NCBI GenBank assembly: GCA_964574985.1
Contig: CAZNPH010000023.1
Location: 1 to 64,000, forward strand
Source: CAZNPH01 sp964574985
Lineage (GTDB): Bacteria > Bacteroidota > Bacteroidia > Bacteroidales > SM23-62
Reading direction: 5' to 3'
DNA length: 64,000 bases
Position numbers and translations under genes: made by a program. Positions 15,852-24,529 of this stretch are shown here, one piece after another. The notes under the pieces were generated by a model. That model had not been told where the DNA came from and searched no databases. It was given only the letters and a program-made list of their open reading frames with translations. The number at the start of each line of letters is the position of its first letter. Position 1 is the first letter of the stretch.

Positions 15852-18467
15852 TTAATATAAATTGATCCTTTTCCTGGCGGGGCCGTTGACGTTCTGTTCG
15901 CTTCCCCCGGGGAGTTTGACCTGCATGCTAACTCCTGCCGGAATGTCCCAGTGAAGCTTTTCATCCGACCAACCCAGGGTGGCCTGTCCATGCTTTGTGG
16001 GGACCACCCCTTTCATTTCCCTGACAGACACCCTCCGGGGTGACCATTCCAGCCGGGATCCTCCCGGAGCGGCAAACCGGATCCCCAGTCCGTATTCCAG
16101 TATATACCAGGCCACCGCCGTCCCCCAGCCCTGGCTCGCGCTGGTCGAATGCCTGCGTTCACGCCAGAACGGCCATATCTCCCAGAAAGTGCCGTTCCCT
16201 TCATCCACCATGGCCCCGAAATTATATCGCAAATAATCGATGGCGGCCTGCGGTGATTCACATTTGTTGATGGCCCTTGCCGCGACCATGCTCCCATGGG
16301 GAGTTCCTGCCACCACCATCAGGTCAGGGCGGAATCTGACTTCCTCCCCGATGGAGGCCCCCTGGTAACCTGACCGGTTGGTGGGCCAGGTCCCGCTGGG
16401 CCCTGAACAGAAATCATGAAACCGGGCGATCTTTTCTTCAGGAACCACTCCGAGAGATAGTGCCAGTGCATTGTCAAACTGACTGCAGAAAGGCACCTTT
16501 TTCCCGTTCCGGTCGTACCCCTGACACAAAACCCCTCGCTCTTCATCCGTCAGTTCCCTGAAAATGGCTTCCTGCAAAGGCCTGATCTGTGCCTCCATTT
16601 TCTCCGCTTCTGTTTCATCGCCCAGGTAATCATACATTTTCACCATGGCCTGCAGACTCTCGATCAGCAAAAGATTGTGGGAGGTAACCACCTGGCTTCC
16701 GGTGTTCAGGTTCCATTCGTTCCATGCCCAGGAACCGATTTTGGGTTTCAGTCCGTTCCCAAGCCGGTCCCCGTGGTACTCGGTCAGTCTGCGGCAGGCT
16801 TTCACCAGTCGGGGGGCAAATTCCCGGTCATCGCTGCGGAGGATATGCTCCCAGCAGGTTTGGGGAAAACAAAGATCATGGCCGTCAAAAGCCCTCAGCC
16901 ATTCTTCCGGGGTGTTCCCCAGGGCCTTCGCCGGTACCAGTCCGTTCATACTTTCCGCATCATCCAGCGAATCTTCCAGGTGCTTGCGGGTCAGGGCCAG
17001 GTCCCCCGCCAGGGCAAATCCGCCCCGGGCACTGTTGATGATCTCGGTCCCGTTCCAAGCCTGACGCTCCCGGCGGGCATTGTCCACGTAAAAAGTAAGG
17101 GATGTCTGGCGAAGGGTGGTGTATGCCGCCGCCCAAATGGCATTCAATGCTTTGTCGGAACTGGTAAACGGAAGACATTCCGGATGCGGATATACATGTT
17201 CTTCCCAGCTTGCTTTTTTCAGTTCGGCCTCAGCGCTCAGGTTGACCTGCACATACCTGCAACCCCGGTCATGGGGAAGCCGGAATGCGTGGTGGCCGGC
17301 GGGAACAATGACCCGGTCGGCCAGTGAATGCTGCAGGGTGGGATTGATCCTGCCTTTGATCAGCTGGTCGCCATACCCGATATCCAGGGTACATTCCTGC
17401 CCGGTGGAAATTTCAAGCAGCAGGCATCCGCTGGTCTGTTTGCCCAGATCGAAGGTTATGAAAAATTCGTTGCCGCCGTTTGGCACGGGACTATGTACAG
17501 GGCAGTGCAGGGAATCCCATCCCATACGACGGGGTTGGGGCGAACCCGTGGCCGGGGGAATGGAAACGCCTTTTCCTTTGTTGAAAGGATAGGAAAGTTC
17601 GATCGCTCCCCGCAAGAGCGATTCATGTTCCTGTTCCCTGATCCGGACGGCTACGTCCCGGGCATACTCAACGGAAGTACCGCCTTTGGCCCAGCCGGCA
17701 TCCAGTATCCGGGGCGGCGGCAGTTCCCTGCAGGTGAGGTTGGGGAGCGGACTGACGCGAAGGCCCTTTCGCCGGGGATGATCGAAAGGATGGACCTCCC
17801 GGGCAACCGGCCAGCCATTGTCATCAAAATTCTTTTCCATCCAATCCATGGGTTCATTGCGCAGATCCGCGATAACCAGCCGTTGTTCGGTGAAAGGCCT
17901 GTAATTCCCGGGGTAAGGCAGCATATATCCTTTTGCATCCTGCGCTTTCCAGTCCGCCCCGGTGGCTACAACCTGCTTTCCGGCAAACAACCAGCCAATG
18001 ACCCCGGCTTCCAGACTACTGACATCACCCACATCTTTCCGCTCCCCGTGCGTCCAAACCTGCAGGGCCAGCACATTATTGCCCTTTTCCGCCACACCAC
18101 CCAGATCCCAGCGGCTCAGCCGGGGATAGGCATCCACCGACATAACGGGGCCCACACCCAATGTCCGGCCGTTGCACCAGATGGTGTAAAGGGAATCAGC
18201 ATAACCCAGCCACCAGATCTCTCCCTTGCCGTCCCAGTCAAAGCTGAGTCGGAACTGTCCCATCTTATCGGGAACGTCGACAGGAACTTCTGTCCATATC
18301 CAGTGGGCAGGGGCTTTCCTTTGTAACCTGCCTATAAGGCTCCTGCTTTCCTTTTCGCTCATAAAGGGTCCGCCCGGCGTACCCACTCCCAACAGTCCGA
18401 TACTCATGGAAGCCAGGGTTCCCTGTTTTAAAAATTCACGCCTGCTGTGGTTGTTCATGATCGGCAT
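15852..18467 (-). CDS. Tat-exported alpha-L-rhamnosidase-like protein (GH78)
   Basis: 871 residues. Twin-arginine signal RREFLKQGTLASMS (residues 9-22). N-terminal beta-sandwich modules (about 50-425) precede an (alpha/alpha)6 barrel from about residue 430. The barrel opens with the GH78 signature region at 462-473, DNARRERQAWNG, aligned to the family's D-x-x-x-R-x-E-R motif, with Glu467 as candidate general acid. A C-terminal beta domain ends at 'MQVKLPGG'. GH78 enzymes release terminal alpha-L-rhamnose from glycans or glycosides. It is preceded by the RraA-like gene with a 9-bp gap. A second ATG nine bases downstream could also be the start; the Tat motif is retained either way. Confidence 0.8.
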   Translation of the reverse strand: MPIMNNHSRREFLKQGTLASMSIGLLGVGTPGGPFMSEKESRSLIGRLQRKAPAHWIWTEVPVDVPDKMGQFRLSFDWDGKGEIWWLGYADSLYTIWCNGRTLGVGPVMSVDAYPRLSRWDLGGVAEKGNNVLALQVWTHGERKDVGDVSSLEAGVIGWLFAGKQVVATGADWKAQDAKGYMLPYPGNYRPFTEQRLVIADLRNEPMDWMEKNFDDNGWPVAREVHPFDHPRRKGLRVSPLPNLTCRELPPPRILDAGWAKGGTSVEYARDVAVRIREQEHESLLRGAIELSYPFNKGKGVSIPPATGSPQPRRMGWDSLHCPVHSPVPNGGNEFFITFDLGKQTSGCLLLEISTGQECTLDIGYGDQLIKGRINPTLQHSLADRVIVPAGHHAFRLPHDRGCRYVQVNLSAEAELKKASWEEHVYPHPECLPFTSSDKALNAIWAAAYTTLRQTSLTFYVDNARRERQAWNGTEIINSARGGFALAGDLALTRKHLEDSLDDAESMNGLVPAKALGNTPEEWLRAFDGHDLCFPQTCWEHILRSDDREFAPRLVKACRRLTEYHGDRLGNGLKPKIGSWAWNEWNLNTGSQVVTSHNLLLIESLQAMVKMYDYLGDETEAEKMEAQIRPLQEAIFRELTDEERGVLCQGYDRNGKKVPFCSQFDNALALSLGVVPEEKIARFHDFCSGPSGTWPTNRSGYQGASIGEEVRFRPDLMVVAGTPHGSMVAARAINKCESPQAAIDYLRYNFGAMVDEGNGTFWEIWPFWRERRHSTSASQGWGTAVAWYILEYGLGIRFAAPGGSRLEWSPRRVSVREMKGVVPTKHGQATLGWSDEKLHWDIPAGVSMQVKLPGGSEQNVNGPARKRINLY

Positions 18468-18476
18468 ATTTTCTTT

Positions 18477-19274
18477 CTAATCTTCAACGGTAAAATCCAG
18501 GGGAATGCCCAGAGACTCATAAAGCCTTCTCCGGCCTGCCTTGTCTTTTTTCAGGACATCATGCGCGTATTCTGCGACCTGTACCGCCTTTTCACGGGGC
18601 ACGACGATCACACCGTCTCCGTCGGCAACAACCACGTCCCCCGGTCTGACCAGTACACCTCCGACCACCACCGGCCGGTTGACCGATTCAAGCTCATTCC
18701 GCCCCTGCCTGACGCCTCTTCCCCGGTTTGCAAGGTCCATATAAACAGGGATCCTTTCCTTGATGATCTCATCCGTATCCCGCACGCCGCCGTTGGAAAC
18801 CAATCCGGCCATACCTTTTTTCTTCCAGATCATACTGTTGAAAGAACCTGCGGAACCCGTATCCCCATCGCCTCTGCAATCCATGACCAATACCGTGCCG
18901 GGCTTCATGTAACCGGTAAAGGTCTCCGGCGAAAGTTCAGTAAGCCATTCCCGTGACCATTCCCTGAATTCTTCAGGTGACAAGCCTCCCGCAGGGGAGG
19001 GACGATTCGAAGGTACATACCGGGCTGTCACGGCAATGCCGCAAAACTGATGACCGAAGTTCTCAATGTCCTTCCACAGGGACTCTATCTCAGTCCCCAT
19101 AAGTCCTGTATTGGGCAGACCAACATAATCCATACCGTCGGAAACATCGGCCACCCTCAATCCCTGGTATAGTTTTAACAGTTCCTCATCCCCGGGGACA
19201 TTTTCCTTCCGGGCAGAAACAAAATTCAAGGCAATGAAACACAGGCAGAAAAAAGACAAAAGCAAGTTTTTCAT
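18477..19274 (-). CDS. RraA-like / class II HMG-aldolase-family protein with signal peptide
   Basis: 265 residues. After a Sec signal (MKNLLLSFFCLCFIALNFVSA) comes the RraA fold: VADVSDGMDYVG, KPGTVLVMDCRGDGDTG, SNGGVRDTDEI and the C-terminal VVVADGDGVIVVP. The family includes RNase E inhibitors and 4-hydroxy-4-methyl-2-oxoglutarate or related 2-oxo-acid aldolases. The Gly-rich and Arg-Asp (GGVRD) residues that bind oxaloacetate/pyruvate and metal in the aldolases are present, so an aldolase or decarboxylase role is favoured over RNase E binding. An exported form is unusual. It lies between the GH95-like and GH78 genes in one operon. Confidence 0.8.
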   Translation of the reverse strand: MKNLLLSFFCLCFIALNFVSARKENVPGDEELLKLYQGLRVADVSDGMDYVGLPNTGLMGTEIESLWKDIENFGHQFCGIAVTARYVPSNRPSPAGGLSPEEFREWSREWLTELSPETFTGYMKPGTVLVMDCRGDGDTGSAGSFNSMIWKKKGMAGLVSNGGVRDTDEIIKERIPVYMDLANRGRGVRQGRNELESVNRPVVVGGVLVRPGDVVVADGDGVIVVPREKAVQVAEYAHDVLKKDKAGRRRLYESLGIPLDFTVED

Positions 19275-19297
19275 AACAGATATGTTTGGTTAATGAT

Positions 19298-21661
19298 TTA
19301 TTTGGCCCCGAAGGCATTGTAGTCGCCCAGGACCTTTTTTACGGGCCTGACCTCCCGGTTTTCAAGTCCGTCCACACATACCACGATCTCTTCCCCGGAC
19401 TCCATATCCGCCTTCAGAAAGCAACCTTTCAACGGCTGTGAAGTTTCACCCCGTTCCAGCAGGTATTCCTTTGTGCTTTCCGGGATCTTCAATTGGAGTC
19501 TGCCCCCGGCCTCAGCCTGAACCCTGACAAAACTCATCCCGCCCCGGTCCATCCGGGCAGTGACCAGGAATGCGCCTTCGGTGCGCAGATTGTGAAAGGC
19601 CACATCCTGCCATTCACCGGGTACGGCGGGAAACACCCGGACGGTATCCCCCCAGCTCTGCAGCAGCATCTCATTGATGCTGGTCAGCGCAGACAAGGGG
19701 GTTTCGATCACCGGCCCCGCTTCGAGATACATGGTGTTGGGGCGCAGAAAATCGTTCATGAATGTTTTCAAATAGTCATAGGCCCGGTTGCCGTCCCCCA
19801 TTTTGGCCGTCATGGATGCCCCGCCGGTAAAGGAATATCCCTGCAGGGCCCGGTCGAAACTGTGCCAGTGCCTGATGGATTTCCGGATCAGCCGGATGTT
19901 TTCGGAAGTGGGCTCCATGACATGCAGGGGATACCACATCAGCAGGTGGGAATAATGCCGGTGAGATTTGTTGAAGGGCACATCCCGCCCGATCATGAGT
20001 CCGTTCTCATCCACCGGATACGGGGTCAGGTTTTCCAGCACATAACTCCATACCGGGGCCAGGGTATCTTCCAGACTGAACTCCCGGTTCACCGATGACA
20101 GGGTTTCCAGCCCCCACCGGAACAGGGACAGGTCGTAATTGCAGTCCCTGGTAAGTCCGCCGGGATACTCCGGTGAAAAAGTCACCGGAAGGTGCAGTTT
20201 CCCGTCATCCCATTTCTGCACGATGTTCAGGTAATAATTGATGCTGCGCCGGAGCAACGGGAAGAGTCCGTTGACCAGCAGACTATCATCCATGGAATAC
20301 CGGCACTGATACCAGTAATTATGCAGCAGCCAGGTAAGGTTGCCCAGTTCGCTCCTGGCTTCCCCCCGGATGTAAGCGCCCGGAAGATGTGCATATTCTT
20401 CGGTGTCAGGAAATTCCGGATTCTCCAGGTCGATGGGCGAAGCCATGTCAAATGAGGCATTTCTCCCCAGTGCAGCCGAATTGTGCCGGTATTCCTCCGG
20501 GACATTTTTGATCAGCTGCTCCCGGTTGTTGTCGATAAAAGTGGTCAGGGATCGCCCCAGGTCCAGGCGGTTTGAAGCATAGACCGGCGAATAGGTCAGT
20601 TGAACGTTCAGGTTGAACCAGTATGCCGCCCATGGGGTCCGCCTCATCCAGGGACCCATCAGGTCGATGGCCGGGGCATCGGCACGTGTGGCCGAACCCA
20701 GCTTGTACTGCTGGATCCACCAGAAATTTTCGAATTGTTTGTCAGGCAGTGACACAAAACTTTTTGTGTAATAATCATGCCACCATTGTTTATGTTCGTC
20801 GTAAAATTCCCGGTATGGAAGGGAAGAAACCAGCCGCAGGGTATGGGCAGCTTCCCGGATGGAAATATCCTGGGGGAAGGAGTTTCCCACGGTGATCAGG
20901 TACATGTCCTTTTTCCTGCCGGAAAGCTTCTTCCAGGCAGTACAGTATCCGCCGCCGGCCAGCAGTGGCTGGTAACTGAAGTGCATCCCGTCCTGTATGA
21001 AGATCCGGGGTTCGGGGTTGGGCCTGTAACCGGCAGGGGCAGAACCTGTCCATTTGTTCTGATAATAGTAACGCGGGCTCACCGAGAGGGCGGACTGCCA
21101 ACCCAGTTCATATCCCCCCGTATCTTTGTCCACCTCGATGACCATCACATCTTGCAGGGCATGGGTATAACAGCGGAAACCGGTTTTTCCGGCATCTGTT
21201 TCCACATACCCGGTGAAGGTGGCATCATACAGACTGAGTCTGCCACCTGCCTCAACAACAGATCCGTAATCCCTGCCCTTCCTGCCGGGCTTCAGCACGA
21301 ACCGGCCGATGGGCAGCCGGAACTGTCCGTACTGCAAATGATATTCCGGACGGTGATCGGTTACGTCGGTCCGGCCGATCTCGAAGCGGACCGAGCTGCT
21401 GTCCATCATATAGACCATCACCCCCAGGAGTCCGTTCCCCGTGAACGCCCCCTCATGCCAGTTTTCAGTTAACGTATCGAAAACCATATCCTGCCGGGAA
21501 AGGAATTCTCCCAGGTCAGTATCCGGCCCCCGGGATGGTTCCCGGCATCCGGCAATGACCAGGCACCCGGCCAGGATCAGGCATCCGGTTTTGATCCATT
21601 TATCCGGACTGATGATCCCGGACCGGATATGAATTTGTTTTTTGGCGAAATTGATTTTCAT
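19298..21661 (-). CDS. GH95-like glycoside hydrolase, lipoprotein
   Basis: 787 residues with a lipoprotein signal (CLVIAGC). Near residues 50-90, NWHEGAFTGNGLLGVMVY matches the entry motif of GH95 proteins (a GNG-x-LG-A/V-MV pattern). Residues 330-620 form the helical barrel, and the C-terminal part (SINEMLLQSWGD, FPAVPGEW, LRTEGAFLV) is the GH95 C-terminal pattern. GH95 enzymes cleave alpha-1,2-L-fucosides or alpha-L-galactosides. Substitutions in the catalytic region cannot be judged by eye, so the exact activity is open. It is first in the operon GH95-RraA-GH78-sulfatase. Confidence 0.75.
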   Translation of the reverse strand: MKINFAKKQIHIRSGIISPDKWIKTGCLILAGCLVIAGCREPSRGPDTDLGEFLSRQDMVFDTLTENWHEGAFTGNGLLGVMVYMMDSSSVRFEIGRTDVTDHRPEYHLQYGQFRLPIGRFVLKPGRKGRDYGSVVEAGGRLSLYDATFTGYVETDAGKTGFRCYTHALQDVMVIEVDKDTGGYELGWQSALSVSPRYYYQNKWTGSAPAGYRPNPEPRIFIQDGMHFSYQPLLAGGGYCTAWKKLSGRKKDMYLITVGNSFPQDISIREAAHTLRLVSSLPYREFYDEHKQWWHDYYTKSFVSLPDKQFENFWWIQQYKLGSATRADAPAIDLMGPWMRRTPWAAYWFNLNVQLTYSPVYASNRLDLGRSLTTFIDNNREQLIKNVPEEYRHNSAALGRNASFDMASPIDLENPEFPDTEEYAHLPGAYIRGEARSELGNLTWLLHNYWYQCRYSMDDSLLVNGLFPLLRRSINYYLNIVQKWDDGKLHLPVTFSPEYPGGLTRDCNYDLSLFRWGLETLSSVNREFSLEDTLAPVWSYVLENLTPYPVDENGLMIGRDVPFNKSHRHYSHLLMWYPLHVMEPTSENIRLIRKSIRHWHSFDRALQGYSFTGGASMTAKMGDGNRAYDYLKTFMNDFLRPNTMYLEAGPVIETPLSALTSINEMLLQSWGDTVRVFPAVPGEWQDVAFHNLRTEGAFLVTARMDRGGMSFVRVQAEAGGRLQLKIPESTKEYLLERGETSQPLKGCFLKADMESGEEIVVCVDGLENREVRPVKKVLGDYNAFGAK

Positions 21662-21736
21662 TAATTACTTATTAATTATGCGAAAAAATTTCGAGCCTGA
21701 ATATCATCCTATTTAAAACAATAAACGATTGGAAAT

Positions 21737-21744
21737 CAAAAATA
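21737..21744 (-). promoter_or_regulatory. Candidate -7 box upstream of the GH95-like operon
   Basis: On the minus strand, TATTTTTG is an exact TANNTTTG match 76 bases before the start codon. The region between it and the repeat element is AT-rich and gene-free. A TTG lies only 16 bases upstream of the box, shorter than the usual spacing, so confidence is low. Confidence 0.3.
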
Positions 21745-21800
21745 TACAGAAAAGACAAACCAATACTGACTTACATATCAATCATTTCTTCTACAATTCT

Positions 21801-21887
21801 TTTAATCATTCGATGGTTAAATTCCCCGATGCTCTGCATCGGAAACTCGGGTCCAGGGTTCTACCCTGGGGTTTGATACCATTTATT
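21801..21887 (-). repeat. 87-bp multi-hairpin repeat, copy 2 (inverted relative to copy 1)
   Basis: Contains three dyads: CCAGGGT-TCT-ACCCTGG, CCGATGC-TCT-GCATCGG (both perfect 7-bp stems with 3-base loops) and an imperfect TTTAATCAT/ATGGTTAAA arm pair. It is the reverse complement of 5672-5758 with 5 differences. All differences in the two GC-rich stems leave this copy perfectly paired and copy 1 damaged. It overlaps the 3' end of the HEPN gene and supplies its stop codon. Confidence 0.85.
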
Positions 21888-22244
21888 TTTTACGGCGATT
21901 TTTTGGTACACTATGGATTCTTCAATGTCGGGGATGTAGAAATCATCCGGATATCGTAAAGAAACGCCAAATTCAGTAAGATTCTTCAGATCAATGTCAA
22001 ATGTATCCTTATCTATTTTTTGACATTCCAATATAAGAAAATCAACATCATGCGTTCTTGGAAAATCAATATCATGATATGCCAAAAAGGCTTTTAGAAA
22101 TTTTTCAACTGCCTGTTCAGCATGAAAACATATAGAACTTGTATAAGACTGCGGACCTGATTCAATGAGTCTTTCTATCACGGCAATATCCTCGTTTGCC
22201 CGAAATAACCAATTTTTAATATATTGAATCTTTTCCTGTATCAT
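21861..22244 (-). CDS. HEPN domain protein (toxin of a HEPN-MNT pair)
   Basis: 127 residues, all-helical. Typical HEPN (PF05168-like) features: ANEDIAVIERL near the N-terminus, SSICFHAEQAVEKFLKAFL (residues about 36-54), then FPRTHDVDFLI. In HEPN-MNT modules this partner is usually an RNase toxin. The RX4HxY motif of the HepT branch is not visible, so catalytic activity is uncertain. The gene overlaps the MNT gene by 4 bp (ATGA) and is translated after it. Its last codons, encoding about WYQTPG, and the TAG stop lie inside the 87-bp repeat, so the original C-terminus may have been altered. Confidence 0.85.
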   Translation of the reverse strand: MIQEKIQYIKNWLFRANEDIAVIERLIESGPQSYTSSICFHAEQAVEKFLKAFLAYHDIDFPRTHDVDFLILECQKIDKDTFDIDLKNLTEFGVSLRYPDDFYIPDIEESIVYQKIAVKNKWYQTPG

Positions 22245-22558
22245 AAAAAAACAGCATCATTAAAAATATTTCTGATTATATGTCCTGGCAGCTTTTTTTT
22301 CTTTTCGACTTCCTTTTTACTCTGGATCAGTATGTCTGTTCTGATACCAGACTTAAGGAGATCCTTTCTGATTCCTGTCTTAAAAGGTAATTTTTCTTTT
22401 GGTGTCAAACTTTTTTCAGTAATAATAAGTATGTCATAATCACTTGAATATGAAGAATCTTTTCTGGCTTTTGAACCAAACAATACAACTTCTGCATCTG
22501 CAATATGAAATCTTACAGTTTTCTTAATCTTTTCAAGAATATCATTATCTCCTGTCAT
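22241..22558 (-). CDS. MNT-type nucleotidyltransferase (antitoxin of a HEPN-MNT pair)
   Basis: 105 residues. The nucleotidyltransferase signature is GSKARKDSSYSSDYD, exactly a GS-X10-DxD pattern, as in MntA antitoxins that AMPylate their HEPN partner. The rest is Lys-rich and ends in a short hydrophobic segment. The first gene of a two-gene unit, overlapping the HEPN gene by 4 bp. Visibly AT-rich compared with flanking sulfatase genes, which suggests independent acquisition. Confidence 0.87.
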   Translation of the reverse strand: MTGDNDILEKIKKTVRFHIADAEVVLFGSKARKDSSYSSDYDILIITEKSLTPKEKLPFKTGIRKDLLKSGIRTDILIQSKKEVEKKKKLPGHIIRNIFNDAVFL

Positions 22559-22599
22559 CTTTCATTATTGTCATCAGACAAAGATATCAAATATCTTCA

Positions 22600-22989
22600 T
22601 CAATAAATATCATAATTCAATGTGGGTACGGGTTCGTAGCCGTCCCGCATGGGCATGTCCAGTTTCATTTCATCTTCGATCATCCGGTTCAGCCGTTTGA
22701 CGATCTCCGGGTATTGACCGGCCATATGTCCCTTCCATCCCATTTGAGGTCCCGCAGCGGGGGCACCTCGTATCCGGCCAGCCGGGCAAAGGTCTGCAGC
22801 CAGCCGGTCGATGTCGGGCGTTCTGATGTCCGATCCGTGGTAACCCACGTCCCCCCATCCCAGGTCGTCGACCAGGATAAAGAATATGTTCGGTCTGGGA
22901 GGTTCTCCGTTTCCGCTCCCTTGCATTTTTCCCCCGGCGGGAGAGGCCATCAACACGGCCGATGATATAAGCAGACTTGTTTTCATCAT
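22600..22989 (-). pseudogene. Sulfatase remnant with large internal deletions
   Basis: The N-terminus is a normal sulfatase start: signal-like LLISSAVLMASPAGG, then RPNIFFILVDDLGWGDVGYHG and TPDIDRLAA. From about 22806 the homology shifts frame: another minus-strand frame reads FARLAGYEVPPLRDLKWDG, the conserved sulfatase segment before the C-terminal third. Near 22725 homology returns to the first frame (AGQYPEIVKRLNRMI), the sulfatase C-terminus. So most of the gene, including the formylglycine cysteine and GKWH motif, is gone, joined by at least two junctions. An 8-bp direct repeat (GCCAGCCG at 22777 and 22799) lies at the first junction. The protein cannot be a sulfatase. Confidence 0.85.
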
Positions 22990-23071
22990 TACCTCACCGA
23001 TTTATGGCCGTTCATTCAAACGACCGGTTTATATCCTGTTTGTGCAGGCGGTTGTTCATATCCCTGCAGGA

Positions 23072-24520
23072 TCACTGTTTATCTTTTTTATACAGGATCT
23101 CCGGTGTATATTTTTCTTCCAGCAATGCCTTCATCTCCTGCAGCACGTTCTCACAACCCGGTCCGGCGGCCAGATTATGATATTCGTGCGGATCTGTCCG
23201 GTGGTCATACAACTCGTATATTCCCTCTCCTTCAACATTCCAGGAGGTGAAACGGTACCGGCCGGTACGCATACTGATCCCGTTGGCCTGCCGGACCCGG
23301 GTCAGGGCGGTGGCTTCCATTTGGGTATCTGTATCCTGCAAAACCGGCACAAGGCTTTTCCCGGGAAGTTCCGCCGGGGGATCTATTCCCAGGATTTCAC
23401 AAAGGGTGGGAAAAACGTCCACCAGCTCGGTAATAACCCCGGAGGTTCCTCCGGCCTTCTGCATGCCCGGTGCACTGATGATCAGGGGTACCCGGCAACC
23501 TTCCTCGAACAGGGTGGTTTTGTGCCAGTGCCCGTGCTCTCCCAGGTGAAATCCCTGGTCCCCCACGAATACAATGACCGAATTCTCCAGAAGTCCGTTC
23601 TCCTCCAGTGCGTCCATCAGTTTACCCACCTGCCGGTCCATGAAGCTCACCGCTGCATAGTAGGCACGGGTGTATTGTTTTGCATCGGGTTCCGGTATGA
23701 AATTGAATGCTTCCGACTTCAGCTCGAAGGCCACCTCCGGGATATCTGCCCGGTCATTTTCCGGCATGACGGGAAGTTCCACAGAATCCACCGGATGCAG
23801 GTCAAAATACTTCTCCGGGGCCACCATGGGGGGATGGGGACGGTAATAACCCACGGCCAGCATCAGGGGCTTGCCGGTTTTTGAAGGGTGAAAGGCCTCC
23901 ATAATGCGGATGGCACCGGCGGTTCCCTGTCCGTCAGCCATTTCTTCATCCCTGACCGGAGCAGCCAGCCAGGCAGGGACTATGCCCAGTCCAATGTCGG
24001 CGATCCTGTGCACTTTCTGCAGATTCTCCCTTTTTCCGTCCCATCCGTCATTGTTCATGGCCAGGTCCCATGAAAAGGGATCGTCTGCCCCGGCACTGCC
24101 AATGCCTCCGGGTATGCCTATGTGGTAGATTTTCCCGGCACGGGCGGTGAAATACCCGTGTTCCCTGAGCAGCTGGGGAAAGGTCACCATTTCCGGCCTG
24201 GCGCCCCTCAGGGGTTCCCCCGCGTATACGCCCGTCTGCCAGGGATAGAGTCCGGTTAACATGGAAGCCCTGGAAGGTCCGCAGGTAGGCAGCTGGCAGT
24301 ATGCCCTCCTGAAAAGCACCCCCCGCCCTGCCAGCCGGTCGATACTGGGGGTTCTGGCCATGTCATCCCCGTAACACCCCAGGCGCGGACAAAGGTCATC
24401 GGACATTATGAGAATGATGTTGGGATGTTCCGGGGCTTTCTTTTCAGCTTCTTCATGCACCCCGCATGAAGGAAGGCTCAGCAAAAGGCTGCCCAGGCAG
24501 AAATGATACTTCATGGTCAT
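23072..24520 (-). CDS. S1 family sulfatase (CGPSR), iduronate-2-sulfatase-like lipoprotein
   Basis: 482 residues. Lipoprotein signal LLLSLPSC (Cys19). MSDDLCPRLGCYG (Asp41/Asp42 pair), formylglycine motif CGPSR with Cys80, and the iduronate-2-sulfatase-like set YYRPHPPMVAPEKYFDL, FVGDQGFHLGEHGHW and ELVDVFPTL. The C-terminus contains YELYDHRTDP. By family, substrates are 2-O-sulfated uronic acids or related sugars, but S1 subfamilies differ in specificity and this is only a guide. It is 9 bp downstream of the sulfatase at 24530 in the same operon. Confidence 0.9.
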   Translation of the reverse strand: MTMKYHFCLGSLLLSLPSCGVHEEAEKKAPEHPNIILIMSDDLCPRLGCYGDDMARTPSIDRLAGRGVLFRRAYCQLPTCGPSRASMLTGLYPWQTGVYAGEPLRGARPEMVTFPQLLREHGYFTARAGKIYHIGIPGGIGSAGADDPFSWDLAMNNDGWDGKRENLQKVHRIADIGLGIVPAWLAAPVRDEEMADGQGTAGAIRIMEAFHPSKTGKPLMLAVGYYRPHPPMVAPEKYFDLHPVDSVELPVMPENDRADIPEVAFELKSEAFNFIPEPDAKQYTRAYYAAVSFMDRQVGKLMDALEENGLLENSVIVFVGDQGFHLGEHGHWHKTTLFEEGCRVPLIISAPGMQKAGGTSGVITELVDVFPTLCEILGIDPPAELPGKSLVPVLQDTDTQMEATALTRVRQANGISMRTGRYRFTSWNVEGEGIYELYDHRTDPHEYHNLAAGPGCENVLQEMKALLEEKYTPEILYKKDKQ

Positions 24521-24529
24521 GCGGGCTGA

